DNA from: Salvelinus alpinus
Lineage: Eukaryota; Chordata; Actinopteri; Salmoniformes; Salmonidae
DNA: 64,000 bases
Direction: 5' to 3'
Assembly: GCF_045679555.1 (NCBI RefSeq)
Contig: NC_092096.1
Coordinates: 31,453,624 to 31,517,623, forward strand
Shown here: piece by piece, positions 35,681 to 45,500 of the stretch
Layout of the letters: every line of letters starts with the position of its first letter
Position numbering within the stretch: the stretch's first letter is position 1
The notes under the pieces: generated by a model
Databases searched by the model: none
Told to the model about the DNA's origin: nothing
Seen by the model: the letters and a program-made list of their open reading frames with translations, nothing else
Made by a program: the position numbers and the translations under genes

Positions 35681-36246
35681 TTAATGATTTTTTACAAAAG
35701 ATGTGAGATTTAAAGTAAGCAGTGGAATAAGATGACCAATAGAAAGAGAGCAGGAGAGACAGACAGATTTAGCATCATGCTCAGTCAGGACAATGCATTA
35801 GTCCAGTTCCCGTACAGTCCTACACCACGATATGGCAGTAGCATGGCCTCTGACCAGACTATCACATACAGGTTAGGTCTGACCGCCTTGGCTGGTGCCA
35901 GCATCGCCTACAGAGACCACCACATCACAGTAAAGCCTTTCTGGGGCTACAATTTGTTCTTAAACACTACTGTGCTGTGATAAAGTATTTGCCCCCTTTC
36001 ACGGCACTGTATGTACTTAGATTTATTTGACAGCATTGGTAATTTTTCATAACGCTCTAGATGTTCCACATTCACACAAGATGGCAGGAAGACTAGGGGT
36101 TCCCTTTTCTAGAAAGACTTCAGCGTTTTCCCCCTAGCAATAGAGGATAATGTTGGCCTAGTAACACCTGTAATACTCAGTACATTCAATTTAAGAGTAT
36201 CATGGAAAATATTCACCAGGATATGCAGATATGAATGTGTGGATCT

Positions 36247-36675
36247 ACAGTCAGATCAGCATGCTGTATCTCGGTCATGCAAGTGTAGCGAAGCGACAGT
36301 TGTCCAGGCGTACGCCTGTAAATTGTTTGGTCGTGATCTCTGTGTACTACTTCATGTCTCCCCAGCAGATCAGCTCTCCCCTAAGCAGCACAGCTTCAGG
36401 CTGTCTCCCCAGCAGATCAGCTCTCCCCTAAGCAGCACAGCTTCAGGCTGTCTCCCCAGCAGATCAGCTCTCCCCTAAGCAACACTGCTTCAGGGTGTCT
36501 CCCCAGCAGATCAGCTCTCCCCTAAGCAACACTGCTTCAGGGTGTCTCCCCAGCAGATCAGCTCTCCCCTCAGCAGCACAGCTTCAGGCTGTCTCCCCAG
36601 CAGATCAGCTCTCCCCTCAGCAGCACAGCTTCAGGCTGTCTTCCCAGCAGATCAGCTCTCCCCTCAGGTACAAGG
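36247..36675 (-). pseudogene. agl: agl pseudo-exon containing a self-derived minisatellite
   Basis: Minus strand: YLRGELICWEDSLKLCC, then repeats of the same segment, then MK, TAG (36347-36349), YTEITTKQFTGVRLDNC and a frameshifted tail. In AGL the order is a single YLRRELICWGDSVKL segment, then a short stretch, then MKKYTEIT and VRLDNCHS. The coding piece between them has been replaced by tandem copies of the first. VRLDNC is the transferase active-site neighbourhood. Confidence 0.88.
36357..36668. repeat. 47 bp minisatellite, about 6.6 copies, made of agl coding sequence
   Basis: Units start at 36357, 36404, 36451, 36498, 36545, 36592 and 36639. On the minus strand each unit is the codons for RGELICWGDSLKLC plus five bases. 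Since 47 is not a multiple of three, the reading frame changes at each copy. Confidence 0.92.
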
Positions 36676-36841
36676 TAGAGACAGACAGGGATGAAACAGA
36701 AGAGTTAGAAATATCAATGATATCTAAAACGAAAAAGAGTCACATTTCTCAGGAAAAGGTCAATCTTTACCACCCCCTTTTGGTATAGACTGGATATGGC
36801 AATTATAGGACGAAACTAGGCCACAGTTACAACAGCACTAG

Positions 36842-37872
36842 CAGCTGACCTGGAACCTAAAACCACTGAACTATCAGCTGACCTGTAACCTAATACTACC
36901 GAACTATGAGCTGACCTGGAACCTAATACCACTGAACTATCAGCTGACCTGTAACCTAATACTACCGAACTATGAGCTGACCTGGAACCTAATACCACTG
37001 AACTATCAGCTGACCTGTAACCTAATACTACCGAACTATCAGCTGACCTGTAACCTAATACTACCGAACTATGAGCTGACCTGTAACCTAATACCACTGA
37101 ACTATGAGCTGACCTGTAACCTAATACTACCGAACTATCAGCTGACCTGTAACCTAATACTACCGAACTATCAGCTGACCTGTAACCTAATACTACCGAA
37201 CTATCAGCTGACCTGTAACCTAATACTACCGAACTATCAGCTGAACTGTAACCTAATACTACCGAACTATCAGCTGACCTGTAACCTAATACCACTGAAC
37301 TATCAGCTGACCTGTAACCTAATACCACTGAACTATCAGCTGACCTGTAACCTAATACCACTGAACTATCAGCTGACCTGGAACCTAATACTACTGAACT
37401 ATCAGCTGACCTGGAACCTAATACCACTGAACTATCAGCTGACCTGGAACCTAATACCACTGAACTATCAGCTGACCTGGAACCTAATACTACTGAACTA
37501 TCAGCTGACCTGTAACCTAATACCACTGAACTATCAGCTGACCTGGAACCTAATACCACTGAACTATCAGCTGACCTGTAACCTAATACTACTGAACTAT
37601 CAGCTGACCTGGAACCTAATACCACTGAACTATCAGCTGACCTGGAACCTAATACCACTGAACTATCAGCTGACCTGGAACCTAATACCACTGAACTATC
37701 AGCTGACCTGTAACCTAATACCACTGAACTATCAGCTGACCTGTAACCTAATACCACTGAACTATCAGCTGACCTGTAACCTAATACCACTGAACTATCA
37801 GCTGACCTGTAACCTAATACCACTGAACTATCAGCTGACCTGTAACCTAATACAACTGAACTATCAGCTGAC
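36842..37872. repeat. 33 bp minisatellite, about 31 copies
   Basis: Unit ctatcagctgacctgtaacc then taataccactgaa, with variants (ctatgagctg, gaacct, tactacc). On the minus strand it starts exactly at the first intron base after an agl pseudo-exon (AG|GTCAGC), and each unit repeats ACAG|GTCAGC. Because 33 is divisible by three, the minus strand stays open and encodes an 11-residue repeat ([11 protein letters not shown]). There is no evidence of a real protein. Confidence 0.93.
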
Positions 37873-38148
37873 CTGGCTCTGCAAAGTTCCTCATGGGGTC
37901 ATCTGACATCACCCAACCGTTGTGGGCCAGGAAGTGTCTGTCTGGCTCATCAGCTGCATTTCCTGGTCAAATGCCAAGTTGTCCTCTGGTGAAATATCTG
38001 CACACCACTGGATGTTTCCCGGTGACAGGTCCCAATTTAGGCTGGTGGTCCGCAAGGTGTTTATAAATTACATATCCCACGTTGCAGTTCTAGCGCTCAA
38101 CATTAAGCTCCTCAACCAGTTACAACACTCCAGGACAGATGAGGGCTC
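37873..38148 (-). pseudogene. agl: agl pseudo-exon (ECCNW to RNFAEP), most upstream remnant
   Basis: Reads SSVLECCNWL, then by frameshift EELN, then [34 protein letters not shown], then AFDQEM in another frame, then [20 protein letters not shown] and AEP, with the donor at 37872. At least three frame changes. No earlier AGL exon was found up to 64000. Confidence 0.9.
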
Positions 38149-39039
38149 ATTACAGTAACACAAACACAGGAGTGACAAACATTTGTAGATCCAACACCAG
38201 TGACAAGGTAACACCAAGCTCAAGATTACTGGGATCATTTTCTTCAAGGTATTCCCGCTCCTCTACAATTGGTCTAAATCACCCGGACATAAAAATTGTA
38301 ATTGTCTTATAGAAGGTAGCATACAATATAAGGTGATTCGACAAAGTTAGCAATTACTCTGTATGAGCGGGTCTATTGCAATAATGGAGTATCCTAAAGC
38401 AGACATGTTTTGTGGCCACAGATGGTTTGTTTACGTTTCTACTGTTGAGGCTTAGAGGGAGTTGAAGTAGACTTACAGCTCCATCTAGCGGTCGCGTCGG
38501 GGACAACAGTTGACAACTATAGCATTAGCTTAACCCTAACCCTTCTCCTAACCTGCTATGTTAATTCACCTAAACTGCTGTGTTAATATCCTAATCTGCT
38601 GTGGCGACAAATCATACCACTAACCTCACAATCGTGTAATTCGCAAACATTCAATGAAATACTTCACTCAGTATAGTCACGCTCACCAAGTCCAACTTTG
38701 AATCGTTGATATCCCAGGATTATATGCGCAATAGCCCTGGGGACGAGGTTAGATGGTTCCTCACCCTGAAAGTAATCTATGGGCCAGGAGAAACTAATCC
38801 ATGGTTGACATGGGTTTAAATCACATCCCTATTATTGCAGTTGAAACAAACTGACCTGAGGTGGTGGTGGATGTAGGCCTAGAGGAGCATGGTTGATGGA
38901 CTCTCCCCAGCTGAGCTTGGTGTTTCCATTCTATGTGGGTTAAAATAAACTTGAACATTTTATTGGGAAACATGAATAGGAATAAGTAGACCTTGTCTTT
39001 TCTAAAAACATGTACACTCGTTTGTCCTAAATAAAATAC
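38149..39039. other. Intergenic between agl pseudogene and ppp1r12a, nothing assigned
   Basis: No AGL N-terminal coding, transposon ends or tandem repeat recognised. Confidence 0.45.
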
Positions 39040-39177
39040 AGGTAGTTGACAGACAACATCTTTGAAGGTCCTCCACAGCTTTAGCCAGTTGTTGGAGTTG
39101 GGGACGTCCATAACACAGCAGAGACAACGCAAGAAACCATTCTCGTAACATGTTTCTGCTGTTCTATGGCGGTATCG
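39040..39177 (-). other. Exon-like open segment, unassigned
   Basis: The minus strand has an acceptor-like TTTCTGCAG before 39177 and then an open frame RYRHRTAETCYENGFLRCLC, CVMDVPNSNNWLKLWRTFKD, VV. The composition looks like coding sequence, but I do not recognise the family and it does not match AGL or MYPT1. No clear donor. May be chance, or a relic of another gene. Confidence 0.25.
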
Positions 39178-39301
39178 CTGCAGAAAGAGGTCAAGACAAA
39201 CAGGTTAGCATCCCTCAAGGGCTATAAAGTCACCTTCAAGTGTACAATTTAATGAATGACAAGAATAAAATGGCCAACACAAGGGCTTTACAATGTACAA
39301 G

Positions 39302-39307
39302 TTTATT
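39302..39307 (-). terminator. ppp1r12a: Candidate distal polyadenylation signal, ppp1r12a
   Basis: AATAAA on the minus strand within TTAAAAATAAACTTGTACAT. It would give a 3' UTR of about 3.1 kb containing the minisatellite. Confidence 0.45.
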
Positions 39308-39522
39308 TTTAATGAACTCTTCAGTGGTTGGTAGTCACAGCACAGCTCGCATGTATGAAGCCAAACGCCTATTTTACAAGATGGAAAATTTAAAAAGGAA
39401 AAACAGCAAAAATGTAAACCAAAAGAGGAGATGGCCAACAGTCCAACTACAGAAACGGTTTCTTTACTACAGTATCCTTAAAAAGGCCACTGAAATGCAT
39501 AAAATGTGTTTGATGCATGGAC

Positions 39523-39528
39523 TTTATT
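39523..39528 (-). terminator. ppp1r12a: Candidate polyadenylation signal, ppp1r12a
   Basis: AATAAA on the minus strand within CATCAAATAAAGTCCATGC. Alternative to the signals at 39302 and 40150. Confidence 0.45.
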
Positions 39529-40052
39529 TGATGGTGGCTGACATCAAATACTCCTCACATGGCATTGACAGTGCATGTAGACATTGTAAAAAGGACTGGG
39601 TTAGCAATACCTAGGATCTTTTAGTGACAACACCTTGGCTAATACTACGGCTAAAAAAACAACTGAAAAGAAAATGAACAGCACTCATCCAAAGATACTG
39701 AATACAACGTGTGAAATGTAGTGAAGCAATTATATTATTTGTATCTCACAATTACCGTGAACACTTAAAACTGGAAAGAAAAAGCACGGAACACTGCCAG
39801 CCATTCCCTTTAAGAGAGAGGCCCTATTGTAATCCAATGTCTTTAGACTATAAATGAAGAAAATAGTTAAAAACACACTTTTTTTGTCCTCTGGAGTTTG
39901 TATATTTTTAATAGTAACAGACGGGAACCATAAATGCATGCCATGTGCTGGTCTCAAACGATACATACAGGTATATACAGCATCACTCAGTACCTGCTAA
40001 AACGAAGTGAGAAATACAGAGTAGAAACTACACTACAACCTTAAAGAAAAGA

Positions 40053-40070
40053 GGGGGGGGGGGGGGGGGG
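40053..40070 (+). repeat. Poly-G tract
   Basis: A run of about 18 G in the inferred 3' UTR of ppp1r12a (poly-C in the transcript). Confidence 0.7.
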
Positions 40071-40149
40071 GTCGGTGAAAGGGGTGAGCGATGGAAAGAT
40101 GGAAGAGGAGTGAAAATCCTACTAGTGATGGACTCATCATTAAAGCATT

Positions 40150-40155
40150 TTTATT
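40150..40155 (-). terminator. ppp1r12a: Candidate proximal polyadenylation signal, ppp1r12a
   Basis: AATAAA on the minus strand within TTTCTAATAAAAATGCTTTA. The UTR would still include the minisatellite. Confidence 0.4.
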
Positions 40156-40763
40156 AGAAATAAATGCATATTGCACATACAGTGAAAGCTTACATTCCAC
40201 CAAGTCCACCTGTTCTGTAAAGCGATAATTCCATTTACCTCTGAGGGAGACACACAAAGGTACAGAAATGGAAAGGGGGTGAGTGGCGTGGATAGAGGTG
40301 TGTGTGTGTGCTTGTGTGGTGTGTGTCGGGATGGGGGGGGGGTTGCGTGCACTAAGACGGGGTACGACTGAGAAGTCTTCTGCTGTGAGGCAGAGCCTCC
40401 AAAAACGGGGAGGACTTCTTCTGGGGGGAGAGGGGGTCAGAAAGAATAGGACAACTACACATCGCACAACCCTTGTATGTAGGTCGAGGAACAAACAGGA
40501 AATGAAAACAAAAAGACCAAATAAGAGTTTGTGGCACAAATAAAATCAGGTGTGAAATAACTGTCCTTCTGTGACAGCCGAGAGATCGATACAAGTGTTT
40601 TATGTACAACTAAGGCTTATTGGTTAAATAGTTGAGGCTTCCCCGCCCGCAAACGCTTTTACATGCCGTTCACAACCCTATCCTCTGCTAATGTAAACTC
40701 AGTGGTTCTATCTGGAGAGCAGCCACAGGTTGAAGTGGAGAATAACCTAATGGAGAGAAGGAG

Positions 40764-42362
40764 GACATGGAGGACACTGTGGTGGTGGGAGAGGAGAGAG
40801 GGATAGAAGAGCTGAGGGGAGAGGGAGGACATGGAGGACGCTGTGGTGGTGGGAGAGGAGAGAGGGATAGAAGAGCTGAGGGGAGAGGGAGGACATGGAG
40901 GACACTGTGGTGGTGGGAGAGGAGAGAGGGATAGAAGAGCTGAGGGGAGAGGGAGGACATGGAGGACGCTGTGGTGGTGGGAGAGGAGAGCTGAGGGGAG
41001 AGGGAGGACATGGAGGACACTGTGGTGGTGGGAGAGGAGAGAGGGATAGAAGAGCTGAGGGGAGAGGGAGGACATGGAGGACACTGTGGTGGTGGGAGAG
41101 GAGAGAGGGATAGAAGAGCTGAGGGGAGAGGGAGGACATGGAGGACGCTGTGGTGGTGGGAGAGGAGAGCTGAGAAGGAGGACATGGAGGACACTGTGGT
41201 GGTGGGAGAGGAGAGCTGAGAAGGAGGACATGGAGGACACTGTGGTGGTGGGAGAGGAGAGCTGAGAAGGAGGACATGGAGGACACTGTGGTGGTGGGAG
41301 AGGAGAGAGGGATAGAAGAGCTGAGGGGAGAGGGAGGACATGGAGGACACTGTGGTGGTGGGAGAGGAGAGAGGGATAGAAGAGCTGAGGGGAGAGGGAG
41401 GACATGGAGGACACTGTGGTGGTGGGAGAGGAGAGAGGGATAGAAGAGCTGAGGGGAGAGGGAGGACATGGAGGACACTGTGGTGGTGGGAGAGGAGAGA
41501 GGGATAGAAGAGCTGAGGGGAGAGGGAGGACATGGAGGACACTGTGGTGGTGGGAGAGGAGAGAGGGATAGAAGAGCTGAGGGGAGAGGGAGGACATGGA
41601 GGACGCTGTGGTGGTGGGAGAGGAGAGCTGAGAAGGAGGACATGGAGGACACTGTGGTGGTGGGAGAGGAGAGCTGAGAAGGAGGACATGGAGGACACTG
41701 TGGTGGTGGGAGAGGAGAGAGGGATAGAAGAGCTGAGGGGAGAGGGAGGACATGGAGGACACTGTGGTGGTGGGAGAGGAGAGAGGGATAGAAGAGCTGA
41801 GGGGAGAGGGAGGACATGGAGGACACTGTGGTGGTGGGAGAGGAGAGAGGGATAGAAGAGCTGAGGGGAGAGGGAGGACATGGAGGACACTGTGGTGGTG
41901 GGAGAGGAGAGAGGGATAGAAGAGCTGAGGGGAGAGGGAGGACATGGAGGACACTGTGGTGGTGGGAGAGGAGAGAGGGATAGAAGAGCTGAGGGGAGAG
42001 GGAGGACATGGAGGACACTGTGGTGGTGGGAGAGGAGAGAGGGATAGAAGAGCTGAGGGGAGAGGGAGGACATGGAGGACACTGTGGTGGTGGGAGAGGA
42101 GAGAGGGATAGAAGAGCTGAGGGGAGAGGGAGGACATGGAGGACACTGTGGTGGTGGGAGAGGAGAGCTGAGAAGGAGGACATGGAGGACACTGTGGTGG
42201 TGGGAGAGGAGAGCTGAGAAGGAGGACATGGAGGACACTGTGGTGGTGGGAGAGGAGAGCTGAGAAGGAGGACATGGAGGACACTGTGGTGGTGGGAGAG
42301 GAGAGCTGAGGAGGAGGACATGGAGGACACTGTGGTGGTGGGAGAGGAGAGCTGAGAAGGAG
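40764..42362. repeat. GA-rich minisatellite, 28 units of 64, 46 and 51 bp
   Basis: Each unit starts gacatggaggacactgtggt. Counting by start positions there are 17 long (64 bp), 10 short (46 bp) and one 51 bp unit, arranged [28 protein letters not shown]. It begins about 97 bp after the ppp1r12a stop codon. No unit contains a stop in any minus-strand frame, which produces artefactual ORFs of 527-575 codons. Confidence 0.93.
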
Positions 42363-42459
42363 TCTTGTTGCGGATGTCTCTTGCAATTAATACCTAAAAG
42401 TTGCAATTCCATTAGTCACTGCCATGGAGGAGTGGGCGGGCGCAGGAGGGCGGGCTGTT

Positions 42460-42546
42460 CTACTTGGAAAGCTTGCTAATGACTCGAATAAGAGCTCCGT
42501 TCTCGTCCTTTAGTCTCTGGTTGTCTGCTTTCAAGTCTGGTAGCGT
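42460..42546 (-). CDS. ppp1r12a: ppp1r12a exon w14b, standard terminal exon with leucine zipper
   Basis: 87 bp including TAG at 42460-42462. [28 protein letters not shown]. Acceptor TTCTCTTCCAG. Leucines at residues 5, 12, 19 and 26 form the zipper that binds PKG I-alpha in known orthologues. Confidence 0.97.
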   Translation of the reverse strand, partial: TLPDLKADNQRLKDENGALIRVISKLSK

Positions 42547-45500
42547 CTGGAAGAGAACAAAAAAAAGAGAGAGGGAAACGGGTTTAGAGACATGTCACCA
42601 TAGAGACACGTTGAAGTTTACCAGTCAGCCCAGTTCTAGAAACTGTTAATTGCAGTGTGTCATCAGCATCTTTGACAAGCCAGTCTCAACCATTTTTCCC
42701 CCTTGTCTTTATTTTCTTCGTTGAGAATGGAGCAAGCACACCCCGGTCCAAAGTCTCTGCTAAATAGCCATGCAGAACAGGAGAGGCGGCTCCACTGGCA
42801 GCCAGGAATAAAACACACTCTTCAATTACACAGCACAAATCCTGGCAGCACAAACAGTGCTCCTTTGTTTGAAGCATACAGGGCTAAAAAATGCATGAGC
42901 GACAACTCAAACTGTTGCAGCATCAAATAATGCCTCTGCAATCGTTCAGTTTTTCTATTTGTCTTTGTGAGGTAGACTTATCACGTGTAAAGCCAACGCC
43001 ATCTCGCAGTCAGTACCCACCCAATACCCATTTCTGCCCTGAACCAAATTTCCAAACTAACTGCTATATGAAAAATGGCATTACTACATCTCTGCCTTAA
43101 TACAATGACAGTAGTTACGTTATTCACTAACATCACTACACCACTGCCTGTGATCTTGGTCACAGTTTGTGAGTTTAGTCTGAAATAGAACCTTTAACTA
43201 GTCATCAGTGTGGTGCCAAAGTGTTGTGGATTAAGTGGGTAATATTACGAGAGAACTACGAAATACTACCCAGTTTGTTTGACAAATGAAAATATAACTA
43301 ATCACAATGAGTCACAGATTTTCATTCCCAAATATAATTCCCTCAATATCAACTAAAACCATACTGGGCTAAGCAGATTCATGAAGCCATGCAGTCCAGC
43401 ATTGCCTGGGGCAGAGCAACCATGGCGGATTTCCCAGTCCCTCTTGAAACACTCCAGCACTCACATAGGGAACAACTGAACATCCAGGGAGATCAAGAGC
43501 AAAACATAACTGTCCACCGCAAAACTATAAGGCATTTTATTACAGATGACAATCAACCAACCTGAGCTTCTTATGGTATGTAATGGAAATTGAAATCATG
43601 AGCAAGAGCCAAATTACTATGTCTGTCTAGGTCACAGGGAAATTAAATAAGACCAAGTCTAAACCTGCCATATTGGGGTGACCCGGTCTCAAAGCTGGGT
43701 TGATGTCATCTATAAAGACTCAATTGAAACGGGGGTAGGACTGGAGAAAGACACTGAGGGGAAAGGAAATGTGTCCGTCCTCCATAAAAAAATATGTCCG
43801 CCATTTGACGCTAAAAGGAAGCCACGTCATGCAAAGCCAGAAACGAAACAACGGCACTCCCTGATAAAGACTTCAAGACTGCACACTGGGGAGGAAAATA
43901 ACAAAATGGGGCACTCTCCTTTACAGTATATCAAATTATCTAGTAAAATCAATTGAATAAAGACCTAATCATGTAGTCCAATATTTATACTTCAGGTGCT
44001 GCACTAACACTAAAGTAGTACATTTGCTTATATGAAAATGAACACCTGAATTGACACTTACCTGACTGAAAATAACATTTAACTATACTGCGAACTATAG
44101 GTACTGTAAATGGAAAGTGCCCAGTCAAAACACACTCCCCAATATGAAAACCAGAGAGGACAGGGGAGGTAGGGGAGTCAGTCTCAGGGGGGGAGGAGAT
44201 AACCTTGTAGTTGGGCGGCTGGGGACCTGCCTGTCTATGGGTGAGGTCGGAGCACGAATGGAGCATGAGAAGGGAGGGTGAGGGGGTGAGGAGGAGCGGT
44301 TGGGCAGGGCTACAGGTCCACGGAGGGGGGCAGCTGGCTGCAGGCTGACTGGGAGAGCTTAACCACCACGCGGGCCAGGGCCCTGTTCTCTGCCTGCAGC
44401 CGCTCCTTGACCTGACGCAGGGCCTGAACCTGCTTTACCTCTGGGAGGTTCTGCAGGAAAACCACAACACAGGGAGAGAGAGGGGGAGAGCGAGAGAGGA
44501 GGGAGAGCGAGAGAGGAGGGAGAGCGAGAGAGGAGGGAGAGCGAAAGAGTCAAACCAGCAGAGGGCAGAGCAAAGGGGGAGATGGGAGAGTGTACCAGAA
44601 AGGAGAGAAAGAATGGAAGACAAGGGGGGCCAATACAAATTAGAGAGAGGATAAGAAGAGGGGGCAAAGAAGACAAAAACAGAAAAAGGAGATTGTTAGG
44701 AAAATGGAACAGAGTTTGGAACTGGAGGAATGACAAGTGCTTTCCAAGCAGGCTGGCATGTAGTAGAGACGGCAATCTACAGTAGCAGAGTAGAATAGAG
44801 AGAGAGAGGAAGACAGATATGATCGCTGGGCTGCCTATGACCTAGAAATAATCACTACATTATGGCAGTGCTGGGAAGAAGGAAAACACTTGCTTATTTT
44901 GTTGCCACGTTTCTAAGAACATCCAATCTCCTTAGTTAGAAGGGTTTACGCGTTACGTCAACATAGATTATATAGAGCATCCCAAAATGTGGCAATACTG
45001 AACACGCGCGCACACACACACAGAATACACACCACAGATAGGATACACTGGGGGCTCAAATCAAACACTGGGGAGTGTACAGTGACAACAGCACTATGCT
45101 GACTGTCAGTTAGGAATGTTACGTTTTACATCTACAATGCTATAATTCACAGCACCAGAGAGTTTATCAAATGGGATATTGAATTGACTCCGGCCCTCCT
45201 CACATTGGTCCTGTGGCAGAGAGAAAAATAGCAGTCTGTGCAAAAATGCTATCCTGTAAAGTAACTTTGCTCAGCAATACATTTCAACAGGGCATACTAA
45301 TATAGTACACTAGTGGTCCAGCTATAGTATACAGTATGTTTAACATTGGAATATTGACTGCTGTTCCTGATCTTAAAAGGGGCAATATGCTATTATGTCA
45401 CTCAAAACCTTCTGGTGCCCTACACACAAATAGGGCCTTACACCCAACAACATACATCGAGGGCCCAGTCACATAAGACAGTACCTTGAGTTCCTCCTCC

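Larger units (their letters stand above)
12964..38148 (-). pseudogene. agl: Glycogen debranching enzyme (amylo-alpha-1,6-glucosidase, 4-alpha-glucanotransferase) unprocessed pseudogene
   Basis: At least twelve minus-strand segments match AGL collinearly, from the ECCNW region to the natural stop. Intact AGL is one large cytosolic enzyme with a glucanotransferase half and a glucosidase half. Recognisable blocks include GVRLDNC and [15 protein letters not shown] (transferase active-site region), [23 protein letters not shown] and [14 protein letters not shown]. Introns survive and several splice sites are still GT-AG, so this is not a retrocopy. Damage includes stops at 36347, 29076, 27658, 19878 and 13419 (each the low end of the codon), a 5 bp duplication at 32244-32253, a 1 bp deletion near 27105, frameshifts at 37.9-38.1 kb and near 13.9 kb, a MITE in an exon, and missing exons. 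Roughly the first quarter of the protein is absent upstream, where ppp1r12a ends. A functional gene is ruled out by the number of lesions. Origin as a genome-duplication ohnolog is inference. Confidence 0.92.

Noticed and set aside
35732..35980. Open frame with MASDQTITYRLGLTALAGASI
   Set aside because: Looked coding at first, but I recognise no family, see no splice sites, and it does not fit agl on either strand. Probably chance or an unknown relic.
36816..37823. Open frame of 335 codons with an 11-residue repeat
   Set aside because: It is the 33 bp minisatellite read in the one frame without stops; 33 is divisible by three. No start context, domain or splice support.
36357..37872. CRISPR-like appearance of regular repeats
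   Set aside because: Units are directly adjacent with no unique spacers, the DNA is vertebrate, and the arrays derive from agl sequence.
12964..38148. agl as a working gene with sequencing errors
   Set aside because: Stops, frameshifts, a MITE in an exon, coding-derived satellite and absent exons are too many and too varied to be errors.
40659..42412. Overlapping minus-strand frames of 527-575 codons, Ser/Pro-rich
   Set aside because: All three frames are open because the GA-rich units have no stop in that direction. This is tandem repeat composition, located after the ppp1r12a stop.
44359..44785. Minus-strand 138-codon frame rich in Leu/Ser
   Set aside because: It reads the intronic pyrimidine tract and runs through the w14a exon in the wrong frame.
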